64,000 nt of DNA from assembly GCF_022378335.1 (NCBI RefSeq), contig NZ_JAIQCI010000020.1, positions 232,458 through 296,457 on the forward strand. The letters are read 5' to 3'. The first letter of the stretch is position 1. Every line of letters begins with the position of its first letter. Position numbers and translations under genes: made by a program. The notes below the pieces were generated by a model. The model had not been told where the DNA came from. It saw only the letters and a list, made by a program, of their open reading frames with translations, and searched no databases. This DNA is from Croceicoccus hydrothermalis. Lineage in GTDB: Bacteria > Pseudomonadota > Alphaproteobacteria > Sphingomonadales > Sphingomonadaceae. Shown in pieces: positions 8,958-17,613 of this stretch.

Positions 8958-9486
8958 AGGATCAATCGTCGAACTGTGTCACGTGGTGGAAGACCTCGAT
9001 GCGGCGCTGTCACACTGGACGCGTGATCTGGGTGCAGGCCCGTTCTTCGTGTTCGACGTTCCTGTGTTGCCCGGCCAGCTATATTACGGAGAGCCGACCG
9101 CAGTTTCGATGCGGGTAGGGTTCGGCTTTTCTGGCGGCGTTCTGATCGAACTGTTGCAGCAGACCAACGACGGTGCATCGCCATTTGCGGATTTCCTGCA
9201 GGCAAGGGGCGAAGGGCTGCACCACATCATGCCGCGCGCCGATTTCGATGCGGCACACGCACGCCTTTCAGACGCAGGTTTCAAGATCGCCTACAGCGGC
9301 ATGATGCCTTCGGGCGAGCGGTTCTGCCTGTTCGATACCTTCGCCGCGCACGGCTATTACACAGAGCTGATGGAGCTTTCCGAAGCCATGCAGGGCAGCC
9401 TGTCACTGATGGAAAAGGCTCATGCTAGCTGGGACGGCAAGACCGATCCCGTTCGCGGCATGGACCGGCTGGCCGAGCTTGCCTGA
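8947..9486 (+). CDS. VOC family protein
   Basis: A 179-residue glyoxalase/bleomycin-resistance-fold protein. It has the repeated betaalphabetabetabeta units (IVELCHVVEDLDAALSHW, then LHHIMPRADFDAAHARL) and candidate metal ligands His, Glu (LIELLQQ), His and Glu (YTELMEL). ATG 8947 overlaps the end of the DUF1214-like gene. It is related to the protein at 1548. Epimerase, lyase or dioxygenase activity are all possible. It is the last gene of the operon and converges with the minus-strand SDR. Confidence 0.78.
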   Translation: MQPEGSIVELCHVVEDLDAALSHWTRDLGAGPFFVFDVPVLPGQLYYGEPTAVSMRVGFGFSGGVLIELLQQTNDGASPFADFLQARGEGLHHIMPRADFDAAHARLSDAGFKIAYSGMMPSGERFCLFDTFAAHGYYTELMELSEAMQGSLSLMEKAHASWDGKTDPVRGMDRLAELA

Positions 9487-9498
9487 CAGGCAGCTGGC

Positions 9499-10314
9499 CT
9501 AAAGCTTGCCGCTGCCCATCTCGGCGAACATCTTCTGGAAATCGGCATAGCTGGGCTGGTGCGCGGTCACACCGCCATCGATCGGGATTGCCGCACCGGT
9601 AATGAATGCGCTCTCGTCGCTGGCCAGGAATGCGACCAGGTTGGCGATATCTTCCGGCTCGCCAAGCCGCGGCGTCAAATGGTGCGACAGGAGAATATCT
9701 TTCACCACCGGCGGGGTCGACTGCGTTGCCAGCGGGGTCAGCACGAAACCGATGACCATGCAGTTCGAACGCACGCCCAGCTTGCCATACTGGGTGGCGA
9801 TCATGCGGTTGAGCTGGATTAGCGCCGCCTTGGAAGAGCCATAGGCAGTGAGCGTGGATTCGCCCTGCACGCCGAAGCCGGATGCGCTGTGGATGATCGA
9901 TCCGCGCCCGCCTTCGATCATGTGGGGCAGGGCATATTTGCTCATCAGCATGGCCCCGCGCACGTTGACCGCCATCGCCCTGTCCCACGCGGCGACATCA
10001 AGGTTCATGACATCAAGGTCTGCCTGACGCTGCGCGTCGTTCTGGATGGCGGCATTGTTGTGCAGGATGTCGATCCGGCCAAGATCTGCGACCACCTGCC
10101 GGGCGAGTTCGCGCACGGAATTCTCGTCTGTCAGGTCAAGCGGCAGCGCCAGTGCGCCCTCGATATCCTGTGCAGCGGCAGCAGCTGCATCGGCATCGAT
10201 ATCGCCCAGCACCACACGGGCGCCTTCCGCAGCCAGTCGCTGCGCGGATGCCGCGCCGATACCGCCTGCAGCGCCTGTGACAATTGCAACTCTGCCTTCC
10301 AGCCGTCCGGTCAT
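9499..10314 (-). CDS. SDR family oxidoreductase
   Basis: A 271-residue classical SDR starting MTGRLEGRVAIVTGAAGGIG, with HNNAA and YGSSK. I chose ATG at 10314 because AGGAGACCCCA stands directly before it; the longer open frame to 10404 lacks a good ribosome-binding site. It is a close relative of the SDR at 4965, including the C-terminal HQPSYADFQKMFAEM tail. It is the only SDR of the cluster on the minus strand and converges with the VOC gene, with only 12 bases between the stops. Confidence 0.87.
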   Translation of the reverse strand: MTGRLEGRVAIVTGAAGGIGAASAQRLAAEGARVVLGDIDADAAAAAAQDIEGALALPLDLTDENSVRELARQVVADLGRIDILHNNAAIQNDAQRQADLDVMNLDVAAWDRAMAVNVRGAMLMSKYALPHMIEGGRGSIIHSASGFGVQGESTLTAYGSSKAALIQLNRMIATQYGKLGVRSNCMVIGFVLTPLATQSTPPVVKDILLSHHLTPRLGEPEDIANLVAFLASDESAFITGAAIPIDGGVTAHQPSYADFQKMFAEMGSGKL

Positions 10315-10434
10315 TGGGGTCTCCTCATGTGAAGCAATAGATTGCAATGGGCCGGGCTCACAACCTGTCGCAGGGCAGGTTGCGTGCATTTCGCAGGCCT
10401 CCAACTGACATTCATAAATGTTGGGGAGGGTGTG

Positions 10435-11205
10435 TTGGAATCAACGATCGTGCCGATGCCGGTGATGCCGGCGCCGGAGCCCGCCGGAACTGTTTTTCTG
10501 GTCGGAACCTGCATCACCATGGCGGGCATACTGGCGTGGTGGGCGCTGGGGCGCGAAAGGCGTTTGCGCGGCTGGGTCTTGCCGCTGGTTTTCGCTGGCA
10601 CTGCCCTGTCCGCTGTCATGATCGAGCCGATTTACGACAACACGCTGCTCTATTGGTATCCGGCCGAAAACCCGCTTGCCTTCTTCCACGGATATGAGCG
10701 GACAATCCCCTGGTATGTGCCGCTTGGCTATGCCTGGTTCTTCGGCGGTTCGGCCTATCTGGTCTGGCGCGTGATCGAAAGCGGCGCGTCGGCTGCGCGC
10801 ATCTGGCAATTGTTTTTTGCTACCGCAGCAGTTGACTGGCTGGCGGTATCCATCTGCGAGTGGCTGGACCTCAGCGCCTTCTACGGCAACCAGCCTTTCC
10901 ATCTGTTCGGTTCACCCGTGTGGTTTTCCTTCTGCGATGCCACCGGCGGCTTCGTGTTGGGCGCGGCGCTTGCCAAGCTCATGCCCTACCTCTCGGGTAG
11001 CAAGCGGGTTTGGCTGCTGATCCTGCCGAGTTTCACCTACGCGGCAACGCTGGGATCGACCACCGCACCTGTATCTCTCGCACTGAATTCGGCCTGGTCG
11101 CCAGTCATGACCTGGCTGGCTGGCGCTGCCACGATGGCGATGTGCATGATTGCCATCCATGTGATCGCCCAGATGGCGCAGTTGCGGCAGGAAAGCCCGT
11201 TGTGA
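10435..11205 (+). CDS. integral membrane protein, possibly AveC-like
   Basis: About 256 residues with six or seven hydrophobic segments. Recognisable spots are EPIYDNTLLYWYPAE, IPWYVPLGYAWFFGG and FHLFGSPVWFSFCDATGG. The arrangement recalls the spirocyclase AveC-like membrane family that occurs in steroid and terpenoid clusters, but that is from memory of the pattern and is weak. The start is uncertain: TTG 10435 has GGAGG 5 bases upstream; GTG 10450 and ATG 10456 are alternatives. The MFS gene overlaps its stop (GTGA), so it may belong to a transport or membrane-oxidation unit. Confidence 0.6.
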   Translation: MESTIVPMPVMPAPEPAGTVFLVGTCITMAGILAWWALGRERRLRGWVLPLVFAGTALSAVMIEPIYDNTLLYWYPAENPLAFFHGYERTIPWYVPLGYAWFFGGSAYLVWRVIESGASAARIWQLFFATAAVDWLAVSICEWLDLSAFYGNQPFHLFGSPVWFSFCDATGGFVLGAALAKLMPYLSGSKRVWLLILPSFTYAATLGSTTAPVSLALNSAWSPVMTWLAGAATMAMCMIAIHVIAQMAQLRQESPL

Positions 11206-12527
11206 GCCGATTTTCAGGCCGCGACTGGTGGTTCATCGGCCTGCTAGGCACGATTTACGCGTTCAATTTCATCGACCGCATGATCATCGCCGTGGTCGGG
11301 GAGCCGATCAGGCAGGAATTCGGCCTGAGCGATTTCCAGCTCGGCATCATGGGCGGGGCGGCCTTTGCGCTGTTCTACGGCGGCATCGGCATACCGCTTG
11401 CGCGGCTGGCAGAGCGGGTCAACCGGATCGGCATCGTGGCAACCGCCACCGCTTTATGGTCCGTGATGACCATTCTTTCCGGTGCCGCGACCGGTTATAT
11501 CCAGTTGCTGCTGGCGCGCATGGGCGTGGGTGTCGGTGAGGCCGGATTTACGCCGCCGGTCGTCTCCCTGATTGCGGATCGTTTCCCGCCCGAACGGCGC
11601 GCCACCGTGTTCTCCATGATCGCGGTAGGCGTTTCCGTGGGCGGTGCCATCGGTGTGCTGGCCGGGGGCTGGATCGCGCAAACCTATGGCTGGCGCTGGG
11701 CCTTCGTGGCGGCAGGGGCACCCGGTATCGGGCTGGCGCTGTTGCTGTGGCTGACCATCAGCGAACCTGTGCGCCTCAACGCCGGACAATCGGCACCGCC
11801 ATTCGGCGCGGTGCTTTGCCGGGTTAGAAAGTCTCGCGCATTCGTGGCGTTTACCCTTGGCAGCGGCATGGTGGCGCTGGTCGGCTTTGGCCTGAACCTG
11901 TTCCTGATTCCGTTGTTGGTGCGGCGGTTCGGTTTCGACCTTGCCGAAGCGGCGCTGACGTTTGCCTTCACCTTCAGCGCGGCCACCGCGTTGGGAGGCG
12001 TTGTGGGCGGGCTGGCTGCCGATCGGTTCGCTGCCAGACAATACCGGCGTTATGGCATCCTGCCGATGCTTTCGACCGCGCTGGCGCTGCCGCTTTTCCT
12101 GGCGGCGATTTACCAGGACGAATGGCAGATCATGGCGGTGCTGCTGTTTGCCTCCACCTTCTGCCTCTATGCCTTTCTACCCACCATTATGACCGTGACG
12201 CAGCGGCTGGTGGAACCCCGGATGCGCGCCACCGCGGCGGCCATCCACGCCTTCGGCCAGACCGCATTTGGCCTTGGCCTGGGATCAGCCTTTCTGGGCT
12301 ATATGAGCGATGTGCTGGCGACGGCGCGCTATGGCCAGCAATATGCAAGCCAATGTCTTGGCGGCGGCGCAAGTGCATCGGCCAGCTGTGCCGAGGCCGC
12401 AGGCACCGGCTTGCAGCAAGCGCTGCTGATGCTGGGCCTGTTCCTGCTGCTGGCGATCATCTGCTACTGGCTGGCGGCTCGCTCGATTTCCGCAGAAATA
12501 ACCGTGATCGAAGGTGAAGCGAAATGA
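11202..12527 (+). CDS. MFS transporter (spinster-like)
   Basis: A 441-residue major facilitator with about 12 membrane segments. The N-terminal FNFIDRMIIAVVGEPI and the GEAGFTPPVVSLIADRFPPERRA loop between helices 4 and 5 match the spinster-like group common in sphingomonads. GTG 11202 overlaps the upstream stop. It probably moves the pathway substrate or a product across the inner membrane. It overlaps the FAD oxidoreductase gene at 12524. Confidence 0.85.
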   Translation: MSRFSGRDWWFIGLLGTIYAFNFIDRMIIAVVGEPIRQEFGLSDFQLGIMGGAAFALFYGGIGIPLARLAERVNRIGIVATATALWSVMTILSGAATGYIQLLLARMGVGVGEAGFTPPVVSLIADRFPPERRATVFSMIAVGVSVGGAIGVLAGGWIAQTYGWRWAFVAAGAPGIGLALLLWLTISEPVRLNAGQSAPPFGAVLCRVRKSRAFVAFTLGSGMVALVGFGLNLFLIPLLVRRFGFDLAEAALTFAFTFSAATALGGVVGGLAADRFAARQYRRYGILPMLSTALALPLFLAAIYQDEWQIMAVLLFASTFCLYAFLPTIMTVTQRLVEPRMRATAAAIHAFGQTAFGLGLGSAFLGYMSDVLATARYGQQYASQCLGGGASASASCAEAAGTGLQQALLMLGLFLLLAIICYWLAARSISAEITVIEGEAK

Positions 12528-14092
12528 ACGAAATCCATGATGCCGTCATTATCGGTGCCGGCCACAACGGGATGGCGGCAGCCGGGTATCTGAGCCGGGC
12601 CGGAAAGAAAGTCGTCGTCGTCGAACGGATGGCCAAGGTGGGCGGGATGACGAGTGCGGGATACATGATCCCCGAAGCGCCTGACTATCTGGTGACCCCC
12701 TGCGCGGTGGAGCTGCTGTTCGCGCGCGGATCGGGCATCATCGAGGATCTGGAGCTTGCTCGCCACGGCCTGCGCACCGTCGATCCCGATCCCAGCTATG
12801 TCTATCTCCATCCCGATGGCAGCTCGATTGCGCTGTTTCGCGATTACCGGCGCACGGCGGATGATATCGCCCGTATCCATCCCGGCGATGGCAAGCAGTA
12901 TCTGAAGTTCATGCAAGTCATGGACGCCATGATGGATATCGGTTTCCCGATCATGATGGCGGAACCTGGTCGGCCCGACCTGCGCAACCTTGGCAAGATG
13001 ATCAAGAGCGGGGTGCGCAATGTGCGGTTGAAGGATCAGCTGCTGGCGATCTCCAGGGCGACGGCAGACCAGGTGGCCTGCGAGTGGTTCGAACACCCGG
13101 CCACCATCGCGCTGCTGAACGGCATTGCCGCAGGCGCGGGGCCGGTCGACGATGATGGCAATGCCGCTGCCTACATGATCTTTGCCGTCACGCACCGTCT
13201 TGGCACGGGCAAGCCTATCGGCAGCCTGCAGGCCTTTGCCGATGCCATGGCCAGCAGCATTACCGAATCCGGTGCAGAGATCATGCTCAATGCGCCTGTC
13301 GCGGAAATCCTGATCGATGATGGCGCCGCGCGAGGCGTGCGCCTGGCCGATGGCCGGGTACTGCGATCGAAGGTGGTGATAGCCACCAGCGATCCCCGCA
13401 CCACCTTTGCCATGACGACGCCGGGCGCGGTTGACCGGCAGCGGATGAAACGGATCGAGCATGTCCCCTCCAACCGATCCAATGCAGCGCCCTTCCTTGC
13501 CAATGTTGCGATGAAGGCACCCTTGCGGTTGAAACGACATCAGGACCTGCGGCACGATGATGCCGATCTGAACAAGGCGGTGGGCTTGATTGGTCTCGCC
13601 GATGATGTGCGCAACAGCTTTGCCGCCGCGCGGCGTGGCGATATTCCAGATCGTCATGCAGTCTCTCTTACCCCGCTCTCCAACAGCGATCCTTCGCAGG
13701 CACCGGAGGGGTGTTCACTGGCCTACCTCTACCTTCCTGCCATGGCGGTGGATGCGCGCGAGGGCTGGTCTCAGGAACTGAAAGACCGGACCATGGCATC
13801 GATCATCGCCCAGGTTTCTGAATATTATGACGGTTTCCAGCATGAGGTTGGCCGCTTCGTGGAGACTCCGCGAGAGCGCGAGACACGACTGAACGTGACC
13901 AATGGCTGCGTAACTCATGTGGACTTCGGTGCCTTGCGGGCAGGTCAGCATCGCCCGGCTACAGGGTTTGGCGTACCCAAACCGGCAGTGCCCGGCCTAT
14001 ATCTTGGCGGCGCGGGCAGCCATCCGGGCGGCGGCGTATCCGGCATTGCGGGCCGGATTGCGGCAGACAGGGTTCTGCGGCACCTGAAATAG
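12524..14092 (+). CDS. NAD(P)/FAD-dependent oxidoreductase, phytoene desaturase/PYROXD2-like
   Basis: A 522-residue flavoprotein with the N-terminal dinucleotide motif GAGHNGMAAAGYLSRAG, a VVVERMAKVGGM strand that binds the FAD ribose, and the C-terminal signature YLGGAGSHPGGGVSG found in carotenoid desaturase and PYROXD2-type proteins. The family removes hydrogens from long hydrophobic molecules or isomerises them. It is translationally coupled to the MFS transporter. The 3' end forms one arm of a long stem-loop shared with the convergent hydrolase gene. Confidence 0.85.
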   Translation: MNEIHDAVIIGAGHNGMAAAGYLSRAGKKVVVVERMAKVGGMTSAGYMIPEAPDYLVTPCAVELLFARGSGIIEDLELARHGLRTVDPDPSYVYLHPDGSSIALFRDYRRTADDIARIHPGDGKQYLKFMQVMDAMMDIGFPIMMAEPGRPDLRNLGKMIKSGVRNVRLKDQLLAISRATADQVACEWFEHPATIALLNGIAAGAGPVDDDGNAAAYMIFAVTHRLGTGKPIGSLQAFADAMASSITESGAEIMLNAPVAEILIDDGAARGVRLADGRVLRSKVVIATSDPRTTFAMTTPGAVDRQRMKRIEHVPSNRSNAAPFLANVAMKAPLRLKRHQDLRHDDADLNKAVGLIGLADDVRNSFAAARRGDIPDRHAVSLTPLSNSDPSQAPEGCSLAYLYLPAMAVDAREGWSQELKDRTMASIIAQVSEYYDGFQHEVGRFVETPRERETRLNVTNGCVTHVDFGALRAGQHRPATGFGVPKPAVPGLYLGGAGSHPGGGVSGIAGRIAADRVLRHLK

Positions 14093-14125
14093 CGCCAATG
14101 GGTGGGCTGCGGCTATTCTCAGGTG
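14081..14125. terminator. stem-loop between convergent genes
   Basis: CACCTGAAATAGC (14081-14093) pairs with GCTATT (14112-14117) and TCAGGTG (14119-14125), giving 13 base pairs with one bulged C and an 18-base loop. It spans the stop codons of the FAD oxidoreductase (+) and the hydrolase (-). There is no T-tract, so it may limit read-through or protect both 3' ends rather than act as a classic intrinsic terminator. Confidence 0.5.
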
Positions 14126-14991
14126 CGATCTATCCAGCTGTCGAGCGCCTGCCAGTGGCTAATGCGCGTTCCGGCGAAATTCTGGCAATGCGCCGCGTCG
14201 TTCACGATCTGCAACTCGGTGGAGGCCGCCGCCTTGAAATAGCCCGGCTCAAGTTCGGGTTTGGGGCTGGTGTCCACCGTGCTTTGCACGATCAGAACCG
14301 GCACCGCGATGTTCGCCGAATCCTCGTGAACAATGCCGGGAGTAAGCGCTGCGATGCCCAGGGTGGCAGGTGTTGTGGAAGCGTGGGCTTCATCCGCCTC
14401 GATCAGCGGTGGCGGCACATCGGGCCAGTAGAACAGCTTGCGCATCGGTTCTCTTGGCGTGGCAAGATAGCCGCTGGGAATGAGGTCAGCCTGAAGTGTA
14501 TCAACGTCGGTATCGCCCAGCACCATCGGTTCATTCGCCCAGCCAAGCACGGCTACCCGATCAAATATCGGATGGGTCGCAGCCTGCGAGATGATCATCA
14601 TCCCTCCCATCGAGTGGCCAATGCCGGTCACGCTGACCTTGCGCTCAAGTCCTTTCAGGACCTGCGCCAGCGCCGAGGCGTGTGCGCGGGCGATAATCGC
14701 GCGGCTCAGTTTGCTTTCCGGTTCGGGCCGGGTGCTTTCACCCATGCCAAGCATGTCGATGGCCAGCACGGCCTTGCCGCGATCGCAGAACCAGCGGGCA
14801 AAGCTGTAGCTTTCATCGGCAAAGGACGGGTTCCAGTATTGCCGCGAGTAACCTCCGCCGTGAATGGCGAAGACAAGATGCTCGCCACGCTCTTCCCAAT
14901 TGTCCGGCGTGTGAAGTGTGGCGGCAATCTCCACCGTCTCGTCAATCCCTGCCGCAGCGGTAACGTCCACCATCATGTCAGCTGATCTCAT
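14119..14991 (-). CDS. alpha/beta hydrolase
   Basis: A 290-residue alpha/beta hydrolase with an HGGGYSRQY oxyanion region, the nucleophile elbow GHSMGG and a C-terminal catalytic-type His (NDAAHCQNF). ATG 14991 is supported by AAGGAGCGACGG; the frame extends to 15042 without a better site. It would hydrolyse an ester, lactone or C-C bond of a pathway intermediate. It is divergent from the DUF1214-like gene at 15065 with a 73-base shared promoter space. Confidence 0.82.
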   Translation of the reverse strand: MRSADMMVDVTAAAGIDETVEIAATLHTPDNWEERGEHLVFAIHGGGYSRQYWNPSFADESYSFARWFCDRGKAVLAIDMLGMGESTRPEPESKLSRAIIARAHASALAQVLKGLERKVSVTGIGHSMGGMMIISQAATHPIFDRVAVLGWANEPMVLGDTDVDTLQADLIPSGYLATPREPMRKLFYWPDVPPPLIEADEAHASTTPATLGIAALTPGIVHEDSANIAVPVLIVQSTVDTSPKPELEPGYFKAAASTELQIVNDAAHCQNFAGTRISHWQALDSWIDRT

Positions 14992-15064
14992 CGTCCGTCG
15001 CTCCTTGCTGAAGCTCATGGCTTGGGCAAGCACTTGTGGCATTCACCTGCCGGGAGAAAGGTTG

Positions 15065-16306
15065 ATGCATCAGGCGCCTGGTGAAAGCAGGCCGGGACTG
15101 CAAGAGGAGCTGCTGGGAATGAGCGAAGACGGCCTGGCCTGGGAAAAGCTGATCGATGGTCTGCGCCCGCTAGGCGACGCCATGCGCGAACGTATGCCGG
15201 AAAGGCTGCGGGGCGATCCGCAGATCATGGCGGAATCGATGCGCTTGCTGCTGGCAGGCCTGGCGCGTGCAAGTTCGGATGCACTGGTTGGCAATCGGCA
15301 GCACCCCATGTTCGTGCCTGAACTGAATATCGCCCAGAATATTTTTCAGCCCAATGCCGACACGATCTACAAGTCCGCCATCATAGAGAAGGGGGGCAGT
15401 TACCTGCTGCGCGGTGATCGTGGCACGGTGCGCATGATCGTGCTGGCCCAGATGGGGCCGGACACGTTGCGTACAGGACAGCATAGCCCATTGCTGGGGC
15501 AGATCGACTTCGATGATCTCAAGCTTGGCGAGGATGGGGCTTTCGAGCTGGTAATCTCGCCCCAGCGGCCTGCTGGATATGAAGGCGACTGGTACGCGCT
15601 GGATCCGCAGTGCGAGAAGCTGATGGTGCGCATCGTTTCCTGCGACTGGGGGGTGGAGCGAGAGCCGCGCTTTGGCATCACCCGGCTGGATGTGGACGAG
15701 GCGAAAGGGCGGTTGTCGGTCGCAGAACTGCACGCCGCCTTCGATGAAATGCCATTTATTTCCGGCGTATGTGCCTTGGCCTTCCTGACCCACGTGGAAG
15801 AGCTGCGCAACGAAGGTTATCTCAACGAATTGAAGATATTCGACGTCTCACAGATGTCCGGCCTGCAGGGGCAGTTCTACTATGAAGGGGCATACGAACT
15901 GGATGATGACGAGGCCCTGATAAGCGAAGTGCGCGTACCCGAAAGCTATCGCTACTGGTCGATCATCCTGACGAACGATATCTACGAAACAACCGACTGG
16001 TACAACAACCAGGCGAGCCTGAACGACAGGCAGGGCGTGGTCGATCCTGACGGGGTGTTCCGCACGGTCATCTGTGCGCGAGACCCCGGTGTGCACAACT
16101 GGCTCGACACATCGGGCTATCGCAGTGGCGCGATCCAGGGCCGCTGGTTCGAGGCCAGCGAAAAGCCGATGCCTACCTTAAGAAAGGTCAAGACCGCCGA
16201 TATTCTGTCGCATCTGCCGGAAACGACACGGCGGGTAAGCCCCGAACAGCGCAGCGAGGCGTTGCGCGACCGTCGGCTTGCCGCGCAAATGCGGATCATC
16301 TGGTAA
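15065..16306 (+). CDS. DUF1214-like domain protein (paralog)
   Basis: A 413-residue paralog of the protein at 7704. The conserved C-terminal block runs YRYWSIILTNDIYETTDW, QASLNDRQ, DPDGVFRTVI, then DPGVHNWLDTSGYRSG. The start ATG 15065 has GGGAGAAAGG upstream; the longer open frame would run into the divergent hydrolase gene. No signal peptide or metal motif is seen. It lies 28 bases ahead of the P450 gene, so a role near a P450-dependent hydroxylation is a reasonable guess, nothing more. Confidence 0.7.
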   Translation: MHQAPGESRPGLQEELLGMSEDGLAWEKLIDGLRPLGDAMRERMPERLRGDPQIMAESMRLLLAGLARASSDALVGNRQHPMFVPELNIAQNIFQPNADTIYKSAIIEKGGSYLLRGDRGTVRMIVLAQMGPDTLRTGQHSPLLGQIDFDDLKLGEDGAFELVISPQRPAGYEGDWYALDPQCEKLMVRIVSCDWGVEREPRFGITRLDVDEAKGRLSVAELHAAFDEMPFISGVCALAFLTHVEELRNEGYLNELKIFDVSQMSGLQGQFYYEGAYELDDDEALISEVRVPESYRYWSIILTNDIYETTDWYNNQASLNDRQGVVDPDGVFRTVICARDPGVHNWLDTSGYRSGAIQGRWFEASEKPMPTLRKVKTADILSHLPETTRRVSPEQRSEALRDRRLAAQMRIIW

Positions 16307-16334
16307 GCGCCAGAATTTATAACGGAGAGTGATA

Positions 16335-17558
16335 ATGGCTTCCGCCACGGTAAAAGACATCCCGGCCCATGTTCCTGCCGACAAGGTGGTGACGCTTGAT
16401 TTCTTCAAGCGCGAGAACACCGATGTGTGCCCGCAGGAAGTGATGCTGCCCGAAATTCACCGCACGCTTCCGCCTCTGACCTGGTGCACCAACATTTTCC
16501 CTGGCGACCAGGGTGGCTGGCTGCTGACCAAGGTTGAGGATATGCACACGGTGCTGCGCGATCCGGACAACTACACCAAGAACGGGATGGGCAAGTTCGC
16601 CCAGTCAATCGGTGAAGACTGGCTGGTGATCCCCACGGAAACCGATCCGCCCGAACATGGCGAATATCGCAAGGCGCTGAACCCCTTTTTCGCGCCGCAA
16701 AAGATCGCCCGGATGCGCGATGAACTGCATGAACGCGCCATCCGCCTGATTGATACCTTCAAAGACGATGGCCACTGCGAATTCGTGGATGCATTCTCCG
16801 CGAAGTTCCCGATTTTCATCGTGCTGGACCTGCTGGGTCTGCCGCAGGAACGGATGCCGGAGTTCCTGGAATGGGAGAAGAACATCTTCCACACCAACGA
16901 TTTCGAACTTCGTACACAGTCGGTTCGCAAGGTGGTGGATTACCTGAACGAGGTGATCGCAGAGCGCCGCGCCAATCCTGGCGACGACTACATCAGCGGC
17001 ATCTTCGATTACGAGATCGACGGTCGCAAGTGGAACGACAAGGAAGTGTTCGGCCACTGTTTCAACCTGTTCATCGGCGGCCTTGATACGGTCACATCGC
17101 TGCTGGGCAATATCTTTACTTACCTCGCGAAAAATCCTGAGAAACAACAGGAACTGCGCGACGATCCCAAGAAGATCGTGCTGGCGGTGGAAGAATTCCT
17201 GCGCGCCTTTGCGCCGGTCAGCGTGTTCCGCATCGCCGCCAAGGAAATCGAAATCCACGGCCAGAAGATCCTGCCCGGCGACTATGTGGGCATTTCCACG
17301 CCAATCGCCGGCTATGATCCCGATTACTACGAAGACCCGCAGGAAGTGCGCTTCGATCGCAAGGCGCCGCATATCTCGCTGGGCTTTGGCATCCACAAGT
17401 GCCTGGGCATGCACTTGGCGCGCATGGAACTGCAAACTGCGCTGGAACACTGGCTGAAGCTGGTGCCGCCCTTCCGCGTCGCCGATGGCTTCGAGATCCA
17501 GTATCACGTGGGCAACATCACCCATGTGCCCAAGCTTGAACTGGCCTGGGACGTCTAG
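16335..17558 (+). CDS. cytochrome P450, CYP101 (P450cam)-like
   Basis: A 407-residue soluble class I P450. The I-helix motif GGLDT falls at residues 248-252, so Asp251 and Thr252 carry the same numbers as in P450cam. The heme-ligand loop FGIHKCLG places Cys at residue 356 (357 in P450cam), and an ExxR (EFLR) precedes it. Such enzymes hydroxylate terpenoids and other hydrophobic molecules using electrons from a ferredoxin reductase and a 2Fe-2S ferredoxin. A candidate reductase lies 39 kb away at 56715; no ferredoxin gene is in the window. GGAGAGTGATA precedes ATG 16335. Confidence 0.92.
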   Translation: MASATVKDIPAHVPADKVVTLDFFKRENTDVCPQEVMLPEIHRTLPPLTWCTNIFPGDQGGWLLTKVEDMHTVLRDPDNYTKNGMGKFAQSIGEDWLVIPTETDPPEHGEYRKALNPFFAPQKIARMRDELHERAIRLIDTFKDDGHCEFVDAFSAKFPIFIVLDLLGLPQERMPEFLEWEKNIFHTNDFELRTQSVRKVVDYLNEVIAERRANPGDDYISGIFDYEIDGRKWNDKEVFGHCFNLFIGGLDTVTSLLGNIFTYLAKNPEKQQELRDDPKKIVLAVEEFLRAFAPVSVFRIAAKEIEIHGQKILPGDYVGISTPIAGYDPDYYEDPQEVRFDRKAPHISLGFGIHKCLGMHLARMELQTALEHWLKLVPPFRVADGFEIQYHVGNITHVPKLELAWDV

Positions 17559-17613
17559 CAGGCGCAGCCGGGCGGGGCGTGGCTAATTGCCTTGCTGCCT
17601 GTTCGGCGGCAGG

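Noticed and set aside
14098..14985. 295-codon + strand frame over the alpha/beta hydrolase
   Set aside because: The minus-strand frame has the GHSMGG elbow and a ribosome-binding site; the + frame shows nothing.
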